A stretch of DNA of 64,000 nt. Source: Tetracladium setigerum (Eukaryota > Ascomycota > Leotiomycetes > Helotiales). Below, piece by piece: positions 23,713 to 33,830 of this stretch. The stretch is from contig PZJY01000003.1 in the NCBI GenBank assembly GCA_031472005.1, forward strand, positions 1,612,001 through 1,676,000. Direction: 5' to 3'. The notes beneath the pieces are model-generated. The model was not told the origin of the DNA, searched no databases, and worked only from the letters and a program-made list of their open reading frames with translations. Position 1 is the stretch's first letter. Each line of letters starts with the position of its first letter. A program made the position numbers and the translations under genes.

Positions 23713-26598
23713 ATGTTGTCAATTCAGCTCCTTACCCTTTTCCCTCTCCTATATTCCTTTGCTTGCGCTAATGTGCTCCCCAGAGGTTGGTCATACGAGC
23801 TTTGAGAACATTGAATTACCCATTTACTGATTAGAGCCGCTGCTAGAAACGCGGAGACCGGCATGGCCCAACAATGGAGCCTTGAATCCAAATACAACGA
23901 GGACACAAACAATTCTCACCACCCTTCCCGCGCCGTCACCCACCACTCCTCCACAGAAATGCTGCTTCCTGGTACAGGACGAGGTCAGTGAAGTGTGGTG
24001 GGAACAAACCATTACCAGCTCGTCCGAAAAAGTGATCACTACCTGGAGTTATTTTGAAACCGCATATCCAAATACAACCGTTGTCAATAGCAATAGTTCG
24101 GTGCATACAACGACCTTTATCTCGCACAAGCTCGTCGGGTATAACCCTATCACCTTGTTGGATAACTATAACACACCTCTACCTGCCGAAGCAACGACCT
24201 CCTTGACCGGAACTCAACCCATTACAACCGGTGGAGTAGTAGTGTAAGGAGCTCTCTAACCCTAAAAACCGCCATATCTAACAGATTCACAGCCCATTCC
24301 CAGCTGCTTTCTATGTATACAGCACCGTACGAATCATCACGGCGGACCAAGTGGTGGATGGAAATGGTAATTACGCATGTGGGACGGCCTCGGGCATTTA
24401 CACATCTATCAATTCAAACGCGCAGGCATATTTCGGCCCAGCTCCCTCTTCCAGTTCTCAATTTACCAGTGGACTATCATCAGACACGGCGCCTGGTCCT
24501 CTTGAGACCGTCGATTTAACTGAGACACCGTCCCCTCCTATAGTTACATCCGAGGGATCGATTGACGTTAGAAAGCGGGTAGTTGTGACGGAAACTACCC
24601 TGTTACCTGTTGCTACCCCTACAGATCCCATAGTGGCTCCGACGGCAATCTCCCCAGACTTAAATGCTCCCGCACCAACGCCAACGGTCCTTACATTGAC
24701 TGAGCCCTTCATCTACCAACCTGCTTCCGCAACGAAGGGTGGAAAGGATGGAGATGGGAAATGTCGATTGGGTGGGAATCAAGAGGATTTCGGCTTTATA
24801 CCTCAAGTCCTGCTAAATTCTCTTGTCGGCAATCAACACTACCTTGGCCAATATGCTGGGTTGAAAAACTGCATACCAGCCGGACCTACTATTGGAACCA
24901 GAGTAAGGGTTGCCCTGTCAGCTTTGCGAGTGATGCATCTACAGCTACAGCTGTTGGTGGTGATTTGACAACGAGAGTGACTTTCAAGATTAGCCCCCAG
25001 GGCATTAGTGCGCCTACGCCAACCAAGGGTCCAACTGAGGATAAACCATCCATTATTCCAGTTCCGATTGTTGATGAGAATGCCGGCAAAGGAAAGGGAA
25101 ATGATGGAAAGGGAATGACGGAAAAGGGAATGGATCTGCTTTTCTTCCACTCCCCACAGGATCAAGCAGTAAAACAGGAAATGGAGGATCTAACGACGCG
25201 AACCAAAACAACAACAACAACAATGACAACAATGACAACCAGCAGCAAGACGGCACCAAGAAAGATGAATCAATTGGCTCGATCATTAACTCGATTATGG
25301 GTGGTTCAAATGATGGTAAATCGCCCAGCAATGATCAACCTCCCGCTGGATCAAGCGACGTGAAACCAATCGTCTTCACTGCAGCAACAGTAGTTCCCGT
25401 TTCTAACGCTCCCATCGGTCTCACTGGAGATATCAAAACAATCAATGGTGTACCCAACTTCGTTGTTCCTGGCCCAACCACAATCGCCCCTGCTCCGGGT
25501 AGCAACAACAACATTGCTGGCAGCACACGAATAATTGATGGGACACCTTTCATCATCATACCGGCTGCAACAAACCTTCCTCCTAATGTTGCTCCTGCGG
25601 GGGTCAAAGGAAGCACAACCGTTATTGATGGAAAGTCGTATTTTGCCCTTCCAGGTCCGATAACCTACGCCGCACCACCGAATATGGCAGCGAATATTGG
25701 CAGCACCAAAACAATCGACGGCACAGCATACATGGTTATTCCTTCTGCGACAAACATCCCTATCGCTCAGGTACCAGCTGGACTTCGTGGCAGTACCACT
25801 GTTATCGATGGAAAGCCTTTCTTAGTTGTCCCCGGTCCTATTACATACGCTGCCACAAATCCCCAAGCAACGCAAGGGGCAGGTACTACTCTCCTCATTG
25901 GCAACGTTCCATTTGTTGTCTATCCTTCAGGGAAAAATATCCCTCTTTCCGAAGCCGTCGCAGCAGGTATCAACGGCGTCACAAAAACGATAGATGGAAG
26001 TACGTACATCTCTCCTCCAGATGCCACCACCGTGGCAGCAATCAACACAAAGGGAGGTGCATCATACGGCAGCACAACCTTGATAGATAACACACCCTAT
26101 CTCATTCTCCCAACTGGCAAACCCATTCCCGCATCCCTCTTCCCGAGTGGTCTCGGAGGGGATGCCAAAACCACCAATATCGACGGCCAAGATTTCCTGA
26201 TTGTCACGTCGTCTACACGCGTTCCTTTACCCTTGGCTTCCACCACTGGCTTGGGCGGACAGTTGACGGTCATCATTGATGGTTCGAGTAGACTCATCAT
26301 CGCCGGTCCCACAACAATCCCGGTAAACTCGTATTTCGATATTGCGGGAAGTAAGACCGTTATCGGTGGCACGACCATGGTAATTGTCACTGGTGCGACA
26401 ACAGTTGCCGGGAAAACGACTTCATCAGATTCATCCATTTCTACCGCAGAGCCTACGAGGACGCCGACTGTGGTATTACCAGTTCCCACTCGCGTAGCTG
26501 AAGCTCCTGGATCTGGATCCGGTAAAAATGTGGTCGGAATTGCGGAGGTGTCGATTATTTTGTGTATGCTTGTTGGAATACTCATTGTGGAGTTGTAA
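23713..26598 (+). CDS. Large GPI-type cell-surface protein with 11 short repeats
   Basis: Three exons (23713-23785, 23835-24241, 24285-26598) and introns of 49 and about 43 nt give about 931 residues. A signal peptide (MLSIQLLTLFPLLYSFACA) leads into two N-terminal pieces (CCFLVQDEVSEVWWEQTI; AFYVYSTVRIITADQVVDG). Next come a Thr/Pro stretch and a small Cys domain (LKNCIPAGPTIG...GCPVSF). A low-complexity Gly/Asn/Gln/Lys part follows, then about 11 tandem units. The C-terminus is a hydrophobic tail (VSIILCMLVGILIVEL) after a Ser/Gly linker, the signature of GPI attachment. Two single-base deficits, in ggg 24908-24910 and ggg 25111-25113, must be repaired to join the frames; the second restores a perfect GKGND repeat. 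Likely a wall or adhesion protein, by inference. Confidence 0.75.
25430..26410 (+). repeat. Eleven tandem coding repeats of about 30-36 residues
   Basis: Each unit has the core (T/K)xIDGxxYxVxPxxTxI, for example TVIDGKPFLVVPGPITY and KTIDGTAYMVIPSATNI. Units are diverged at both protein and DNA level, so they are old. Alternating beta-type hydrophobics (VIDG, FLVVP) suggest a repetitive beta-solenoid or beta-hairpin array. Confidence 0.75.
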
Positions 26599-27171
26599 TG
26601 ATCAGTTTGCCGTTGAGACTGTTGAAAGATGTCTCTGTATTCCGATGACGATATAATGATTGATGAAATATATCTCAGTTGACTCTGGGGAATAAGGGGG
26701 GAAAAGGAAGGAAAGGAAAATGTTTACTACATGGACTGGACTGGATAGATTTTTGGTCGGTAGATACCTAATTGTTTAATAATACCCAATTTGATTTTTT
26801 GGATCTTGCAAGAACTACCTTCATTCGATCAGCTTTGAACAAAGAAAGAATTTGCCCACCTAGAATTTGCTGTTGAGATCGAATGGAGTGAAAGAGCGAA
26901 AGGGGAAGCGAAAATAAGCGAGGGGCAACAAGTATCCGGATCATCAAGAGTGAACTTCACTGAAAGAAACAATACCAGGACTGATAATATTTTCAAAGAT
27001 GGGTTTTTACATTTACAACCCCATACCCGATTCTCGCCCTCTGTCTTTATATACCTATATACACAAACCCCTCACCCCCTTCCTCCCTTCCGCCATCATA
27101 TTTCAGTAAAAGGATTTCACATTAAAAAAACTTAAATTTAAACCATTTCTCTCCCTCTTTCTCTTCAAAGA
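26599..27171. other. Convergent intergenic region
   Basis: 3' flanks of two surface-protein genes. No further feature seen. Confidence 0.5.
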
Positions 27172-29093
27172 TTATTTATGATAATAGGTCGTATGCTCCC
27201 CCGTACTCGTCACTGGACTATGCACCATCTGCTTGACACCATGCACGACAAATCCACTCGTCGGACTCGCATGCTGACTTTGAGGACTCTGAGTAGGAGT
27301 CTGAGTCTGTCGAAATGGCTCCCTGGGACTCCCTCCACCATCCACACTCACACTCATCGCGTCTTTCTTCCCATTTCCATATCCATACGGTGAACCATCC
27401 CCTCGTGAGTCAAGTCGCTGTTCACTCCCAACGCCCATCTCACTGTATGTATATTGCTCCCCTGTCCCCAACTCACTGTATTGCTGCTGCTGGTGCATTT
27501 GCTGCATATGTGGATGAGCATGATATGGATAAGGACTCCCCGCTTCACTCTGATGCATCTGTCCCGCGGTGCCAATTTCATAAACGGGTGCTTCGACCGC
27601 GCGGTTACGTTTAGAGCGTTTGTAGAGATAGGTTATGAGGATGATGAGGATTACCAAGGCGAGTGCGCCGAGGGAGGCGCCGAGAATGAGAGGGAGGTTA
27701 TTCTTTTTGGAGCCGGAGTTGGTGGGGGAATTGGGGGTGGAGGTGGTGTTGCAGCCTAGTGCGATGAGAGAGGGTGTGTTGGGGGTGGTGAGAGCTTCGG
27801 CTAGGCCGAAGCGGTTGGATGGGTAGTCTACTGCTAGGTAGGACTGTAGAGATGCGTAATAGTGTGAGTAATTGGATTAAAATACTGAAAGGGAAGTGTA
27901 GGATTATTACATACGCGAGATAGAAAGATCTTGCCCAGTGTGGGAACTTCATTTTCCCCTGTTGGTGCGTTCAAAATAGCTACGTTGGTGACGTTTTTCA
28001 CAGCTTCTTTCTCTCCAATCACGTTCCACCCCATCAAGGGCTTCTGAATCTCGTAATGCGGAAGGGTGGTTGAGTAACCATTGTCCAGTGTAATCGTAAG
28101 TGACCATTCCAATGCATCCCCACTCGCATACGGCAGACCGAGTTCCGTAAACGAAAGGTTTTGAGCCCCGTGACCAACCGGGTTGTTGTAAACTGCAAGA
28201 AGCGATTCATTGAACGAAGTGATTTGTTTCCAGTTCAGTAACATGCCTGTTGTAAAGCGGAAGAGATTATCGTACGGTTCAATACAGGCTGTAATGTCTT
28301 CCGCTGAGGATTTGAGCGGATAGCTGGATCCGTTGGGGAGGAGAACAGAGATATCCTTTATAACGGTTCGCAGCGGACATGGTCGATCTCCAGACATGTC
28401 GCTGACGTTGGACCAGCGGAATGATCCATCTAATCGTCCTTTGTTGTAGCCCCCTATCACTAGTTCCCCATTTCTCGGATTCGTAATTGAGAGACTGCCG
28501 GAATCGAGACCCCAGGATTTAGATGGTGATTGATTCTGCGCGACGGCGTCGGCGAGGAAAACACTGTCTTTGCCGAGACCTATCATTCCTGCGTTGGAGT
28601 TGTTACCGCGTTGGTTCAGTGCTATTCCTGCTGATCGAAAGGTTATATCCCCCGCTGTGCCAGGGAAATGTAGTTTATCCCAACCAACCTTGGTGAAGCC
28701 TGGGGGATTGAAGTGATCCCATGTTGGATTGAACCTCGTGTCATTATAAGCCGCCCCATTTGCAACAAGTGCTTCCGACCAGGTGGTCGAGGAATTCTCG
28801 TTGAAGAACCCGCCTCGAAGCGACTCGCATTGGTTGATTGCTGGTGTGTTGGATATACCGCAGAGACTTTGTTGAGAGACGAGTGTGCTATTTATCACGG
28901 TCGAGGGAACGAGACATATTCTCTGTGGAGGCGAGCCGATTTCAATGAGGTTTCCCCATGATTGCGTCCCAGATGCGAAAGTACAGTTGCGGAGAGCGAT
29001 GGCGAAGGGAGCGATGTTGCAATTCTGTGCCAGGGTGATCGGGGCGGTCAGCGAAATCGTCCAAATTATGAGGTCCAGGAGTTGGAGACGCAT
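27172..29093 (-). CDS. Pepsin-fold receptor-like membrane protein, both catalytic sites lost
   Basis: Two exons (29093-27915, 27843-27172) with a 71-nt phase-0 intron (GTATGT donor) give about 616 residues. The start at 29093 opens a signal peptide (MRLQLLDLIIWTISL). The ectodomain resembles A1 proteases: IEIGSPPQRICLVPST at the first site, SLSITNPRNGELVIGGYNKG before the second, TLGKIFLSRSYLAVDYPSNR near the end. Neither catalytic Asp is present: the first site has LVPST instead of a DTGS box, the second ACIEPYDNLF. Many NxS/T sites suggest glycosylation. A transmembrane helix (LPLILGASLGALALVILIIL) with basic stop (YKRSKRNR) precedes a Gln/Tyr/His-rich cytoplasmic tail of about 160 residues. 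It is a diverged relative of 20045-22256 and more likely a receptor or wall-linked sensor than an enzyme. Confidence 0.85.
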
Positions 29094-30414
29094 CGCGTCG
29101 TTTCTGTTGCTGGGGCCGTTCAAGATCTTCTTCTACCTGGCTGACAAGACAGTAGAAAGACAGGCAGGCAGACAGACAGGGAATGGTGCTTCAATTTTCA
29201 GGTTCGGAAAGGGAAGTGGGAATATCTGGAGGGACAGGTGGAATGGTAAAGGCTTTTGATAGAAAAGCCTGATTCATCCTTCCGTAGCCCGTTGTTGGGG
29301 CGGAGGGGGCCTTGTGTTCATCTGAGCTGAAAGCCACGATTTAGTAAAACGACCAATCGCTGTTGCCGCTTGTAGTTGTGTAAATCCAAAAAGTTCGTCG
29401 ATATGATGTTGTTTGTTTACATTGTTTTTCGCAGATCTGGAATTTCATCAGTCATGTACAGTATATATCTCGTTTCCAAAGGGGTTGTAGGTACAAGACC
29501 GCGAAATCTTTTCAAATTACCACCATCTTGGATCCTCCTTGCGAGTTTGCAAATGAGCATCTTCAGCGTCTGGAGTTCGCACATCTTCATGGAAGTTGTT
29601 CATTTGGTTTTGGAGACATGTGGCTTATGGCCGACGCCATACATCAACCCCACGCCAATTAAGACGCGGCTCCAGAAATATCGCGTCGATAAAGCTTCTC
29701 GGTAAAGTTTGACTCGTTGGGTTTGGGGGACTGATTGGGTTAGCCATTTTGAGTTCACCACCTTTCAGCCCTAGATCTGCACCTCAAACCAAGCACAGCC
29801 TTACAGAACCGGCAAACACCCAACAGGTCATGCACCTTATTTACTTGGGGTGGCAGTGGACAGGATACGCTTGGATTTGATACAAAGTCGATGTATTTTC
29901 GGGTTGATGTGTGTCGAGAAATTCAATGTCGACATCTTTTATGGCGTGGAGTTTATCCAGATGGAAAGGAAGTGCAGGGTGGCCTTGGAGGTCAATGAGA
30001 CATGCTAAATTTCCCATCTTACTAGATATTACAGAACTCGTCCATCTTGAACTGTCCGTTAAAGAATGCAGTAATAAATTGTCGCGTACACACCAATAAC
30101 ATTGTATGAATCAAGCTTTCCTACCCCAAGGTAGATAGTCTGCATATTGTGAAATGCCGAGGAAGAGAAAGCGAGGAATGACTTGGCTTGGATAGCCGAG
30201 GGCGCAGTCAGCATGGAGATTTCGGCTTAGAGCTCGACTTTATTTTGGAAGAGGGCCTTGTGTAAGTTTGTGGAACGTCACTAAAAACGGACTTCTCTCT
30301 ACTCCAACTTCAACTCGCTAAACGCTCGAAGCTTTATCCATGGTTCGCGAGAAAGAGCAAATAAGCAGCAAGCGGAACATCAAACAAATCACACACAACA
30401 ACCCAAGAACTCCT
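29094..30414. other. Intergenic, no supported gene
   Basis: A small GACAGGCA/GACA repeat lies at about 29150-29185. On the minus strand at about 29850-30025 a 58-codon frame (MGNLACLIDLQGHPALPF...) has coding-like composition but no partner exons. It may be a relic and is not annotated as a gene. Confidence 0.4.
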
Positions 30415-31905
30415 TCAAATACCCCACTCAATTCTCCCCACCAAACCCCTCAAATCCTCCACAACCTTCTCCGGCCTCTCCCAGGCCCCAAAATGCCCAC
30501 CACCACTTTCGCACTCCTCGCCATCCCAAACGACCTCCCCTAACGTCTGATTCCACAGTTTTGGTAACAAAATCAATTCTTTCGGAAACCTTGAAATCCC
30601 TAGAGGTACGTTGGGAATGTACTGTTGAGCTGTTTCGAATGCCGATGGGGTCCTGTGTTCGTTTGAGTAGAAGATGTTGCTTGAGGCTGAGGGACCGGCG
30701 GTTGAGAAATAGTACTGCTTTTTAATTAGAATTTGAACGATCAAGGATGCTTTGTACTTTTGAAGCGGTTGGAGGACGCGGTTAGGCATAATGTGAAAGG
30801 TGGGAGGAGGACGTACAATGCAAACCCAAGTTAGTATCTCATCATCAGTCCAATGATAGTTGTCACTCCAATCGTGAAGTTTTTCGTATATCCAAGCCAG
30901 AAGAGCAACAGGCGAGTCGTTTAGAGCATACCCGAGAGTCAAAGGTCGTGTGGATTGAAGGTGATAGTAGCCCATTCCTTGCTTAGCGAAGTGGCCGCTT
31001 CGACCCAAGCCAGCGAGCTCGAGGGGTGTGAGAGGGAAGGTAGATATTTTTGCGTGAAGTTCAGGATGGGATGCTGGGGTCGGTTCTGCTGGTGCGGCAC
31101 CCTTCCATCCCATGCGAGTCAGTAAAATCATAAGTGATGGGTAGAATTGTACATTTTTTGAACAGGACTTACGATGATATGATGCGCTTTGCAGTGGTGG
31201 ACACCGTATTTACAAGCAATGAAACGAGCAACAAGAGAACCGATATCGCCGCCTTGAACAACTATAATCATCAGCCATAGTCAATAAGATGATGCGGGAT
31301 TTAACACACTGTATTGATTATATCCAAGCGCAAGCATCAATTTGTGACATGCTTCTGCCTGTTGATCAATCTGAAAATCTTTCTGTGGATCTATTAGCTT
31401 TCATCCATCGGCATATTGGAAGCAAGAGATTAAATACCTTCTTGTTTCCGTCTGAAAATCCAAAATCAATTAAACTAGGTGCCACAACATCAAACACCAC
31501 CCCATCCGCTCCCCCCTCTCCCCGCGCCAACAACGGTAGCATCTTTGTCACCTCCACAAAGCTCCCCGGCCATCCATGCAGAAATAATAACGGAAGTACC
31601 TTTATGCCCTTGCTAGGCTCAATAGAACTCCTTTGATGCAAAAAGTGTACATCATAAGTATCGAAATTATCAATTGAAATTTGAGTCTTGAATTGGGGGA
31701 AGGTATTGAGGTGGGCTTCAGCATCGCGCCAAGAGAAATGGTGTTGCCACTGATGGATAAGTCGTTTGATATCAGATACTGGGGGACCAAAATTCCAGTC
31801 TGAATTGTCGATGGAGGTTGGGAAAGTGGTTAGAGAGAGTTTTTGTTGTAGAAGGGATAATCTCTCATCGGAAATGGCGATTTTGAATGGGATGATGGGA
31901 ACCAT
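30415..31905 (-). CDS. Epoxide hydrolase (microsomal/EPHX1 type)
   Basis: Five exons (31905-31438, 31370-31310, 31261-31173, 31101-30817, 30714-30415) give 400 residues, the usual family length. The introns are 67, 48, 71 and 102 nt; the last is a multiple of three and could be misread as coding. The N-terminal epoxide-hydrolase domain (residues 1-110) is followed by an alpha/beta-hydrolase core. That core has the oxyanion motif FLHGWPGSF, nucleophile GGDIGS (usual GGDWGS, Trp replaced by Ile), a lid Tyr in NIFYSNEH, and the catalytic His in GGGHFGAWE. It hydrolyses epoxides to vicinal diols through an aspartyl-ester intermediate, probably detoxifying or processing lipid or xenobiotic epoxides. 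No other pathway enzyme adjoins it, though a Zn2Cys6 gene lies just upstream. Confidence 0.9.
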
Positions 31906-32155
31906 TTTGTCAATGTTGAGATCTGTGAGGTCATTAGATAACGGAATTGAAGGTATATTTATACTTGAATGATATCAGTGAAGAGAAATAGCGAGATAAA
32001 TGACGTGGGGACAAGCTTAAGAGGCTCAATGCCTGACAGGATGGAGCGTAAAATCGAGGATTTAAGCTTTATGCAGTTCAAACCACCTCAAAATACACAA
32101 ACTAGGAATATGATCTTACCAACAGCTTTAGAGTCTTATCAAATCGATCCAAGGA

Positions 32156-33121
32156 TCAAAGAAGGTATTCGGGTAAGTCCCCTGCGGACTCAATCGGTTC
32201 CCCCGCATATGACTCAAACCACGAAACCTGCGCCGCAATATGCGCCAACCCAGCCAGTAATCTTCCCAAATCATTACTACCACCAGGAAGATCCTCGCCA
32301 TTTATTCTGAGATCTGCCCATGTAGTATCACCATCTTTTCTCGAGGGAAACAATTGCGCGGATTTCGGATGTTGGCTCAACATTTTACAGGAACTATCAA
32401 GCAGCCCTTGAATTCTTGGTGCACGACACCAAATTACCTCGATTGCAACAAATAGTACAGTCCCCAGTACCGTGAGTTCAAGACTATGTGTCGAGTCATC
32501 AAATCGGGAGCGGAGCAATCCCAAAGCAAGATTATATTGATGCACGGCGTAACTTGTCAGCTTGTGCTTGACCACTCTTTCTAGTGGGGGTGACAACTCA
32601 GGGGGATGATAAACCGCTCTTCCAAAAGCCGACAGTGATAGTGCAGAGTGTAGAATAAATGGTTCAGTCTGTACTGCTTGGAGGAGGATGGAAATCCAGA
32701 AGTCATCAGTATTGTTGAAGTACAGAGCGAGTTCTGCGGTGGTATGTTGGCGGAACCACTCGAAATGTTGCTTGTCGGATTCTTGGAGGAGAGGCATACT
32801 TTGAATATTTGGATGGATTTGATGTGATATTTTGAGCATAGGTTTGTATTTGGGAAAGTGAGTTGCTGGGGCGGACTGTGAGAGAAAATCGCAAGATCGG
32901 TCTGTAGTGGTACATGGTGTGCATGATGGCCTTTTCTCATCACATTTTTTGTGTCGGATTCTGGGAGTAACAGTGAGTGCTGTAATCTTAAATGCAAGGG
33001 AATAGATTGTAAGGAAACCTTACTTGCAAGTCAAACATCCTGTTTTGACTCTTCTTCCACCTACGGCACCAGGTCGCAATTTCCTCCTTCTTGTTGTCGG
33101 CTTGATCGCAGTGATGTCCAT
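32156..33121 (-). CDS. Zn2Cys6 transcription factor, short
   Basis: Two exons (33121-33024, 32960-32156) with a 63-nt intron splitting the zinc cluster give about 300 residues. The DNA-binding motif is complete across the splice: C-LT-C, KIRHKK, C-DEKRPS-C-TP-C-TTTDRS-C. Arg/Lys-rich residues precede it (KPTTRRRKLRP). The rest is a helical fungal transcription-factor middle region (FWISILLQAVQTEPFILHSA). The protein is short for the class and ends at 32156 shortly after this region. A one-base change in the gggg-like run near 32180 would extend it only slightly, so the C-terminus is uncertain. It lies 250 nt upstream of the epoxide hydrolase on the same strand, so a regulatory link is possible but untested. 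Confidence 0.8.
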
Positions 33122-33830
33122 TGTGGGAGATATCAAGCAAGATCCACAATATACTACGCTGTATCCAGTACAGAAGCAGAGTATAATGCATGCGCAGCGG
33201 AGAATCAGGTCAGCCGCTCATCGTCATCAGAAGGCAGTTTGTAATGCCATGAGACAGTCCAAGTTGTAACTTAGGACAAAGTTGACAGGGTCTAATAAGA
33301 TTTCAAATGTTCCGAATCCAGATCCGTCTGTGATTCGGAAAATCAGTATCTAGCCATTTCTCTGTTCGATTTTCAGAAATGGGAAGGTCGAACGTCGTCA
33401 CTTTACGAGGAATCAAATAGAACGCAAAATAAGCGAGTGTGATGGCCGATGCCTATTGGCTGCAGCGTAAGTTGAGGAATACGACGAGATAATTGGCTCA
33501 AGTCCCTAGGCCTCACCTCACTCTGCTGGCAATGTCTCGCAGTTTCTCAATTACGTGGGAGTCAACTTGGTTGTGTGAGTGAAATCTTGAGATTCTTAGC
33601 AATTATTTGCTCATGCTATCATCCAATGCTCCTCCAAAAACGCCCGATTCCCCATTATCATACTCCGCTTATTTCATTTAGTACCTTAGAGATTAAATCG
33701 ACTCCACTCATCCCTACATTCCATTTGGTTGAGTTCGCATTTTCCCAGCCCAGGCCTTCCTACTTGATAAAGCGACTGTTTCAATGACCTTCGTAAGACT
33801 TCCTTTGAATAAACAAATAATCAATCAAAC
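33122..33830. other. Intergenic, no gene seen
   Basis: No coding sequence or element was recognised. It separates the Zn2Cys6 gene's start from the RabGAP 3' end. Confidence 0.5.

Noticed and set aside
26097..26585. Minus-strand frame of 162 codons
   Set aside because: Antisense shadow of the repeat region of the GPI-type protein, with no signal or domain of its own.
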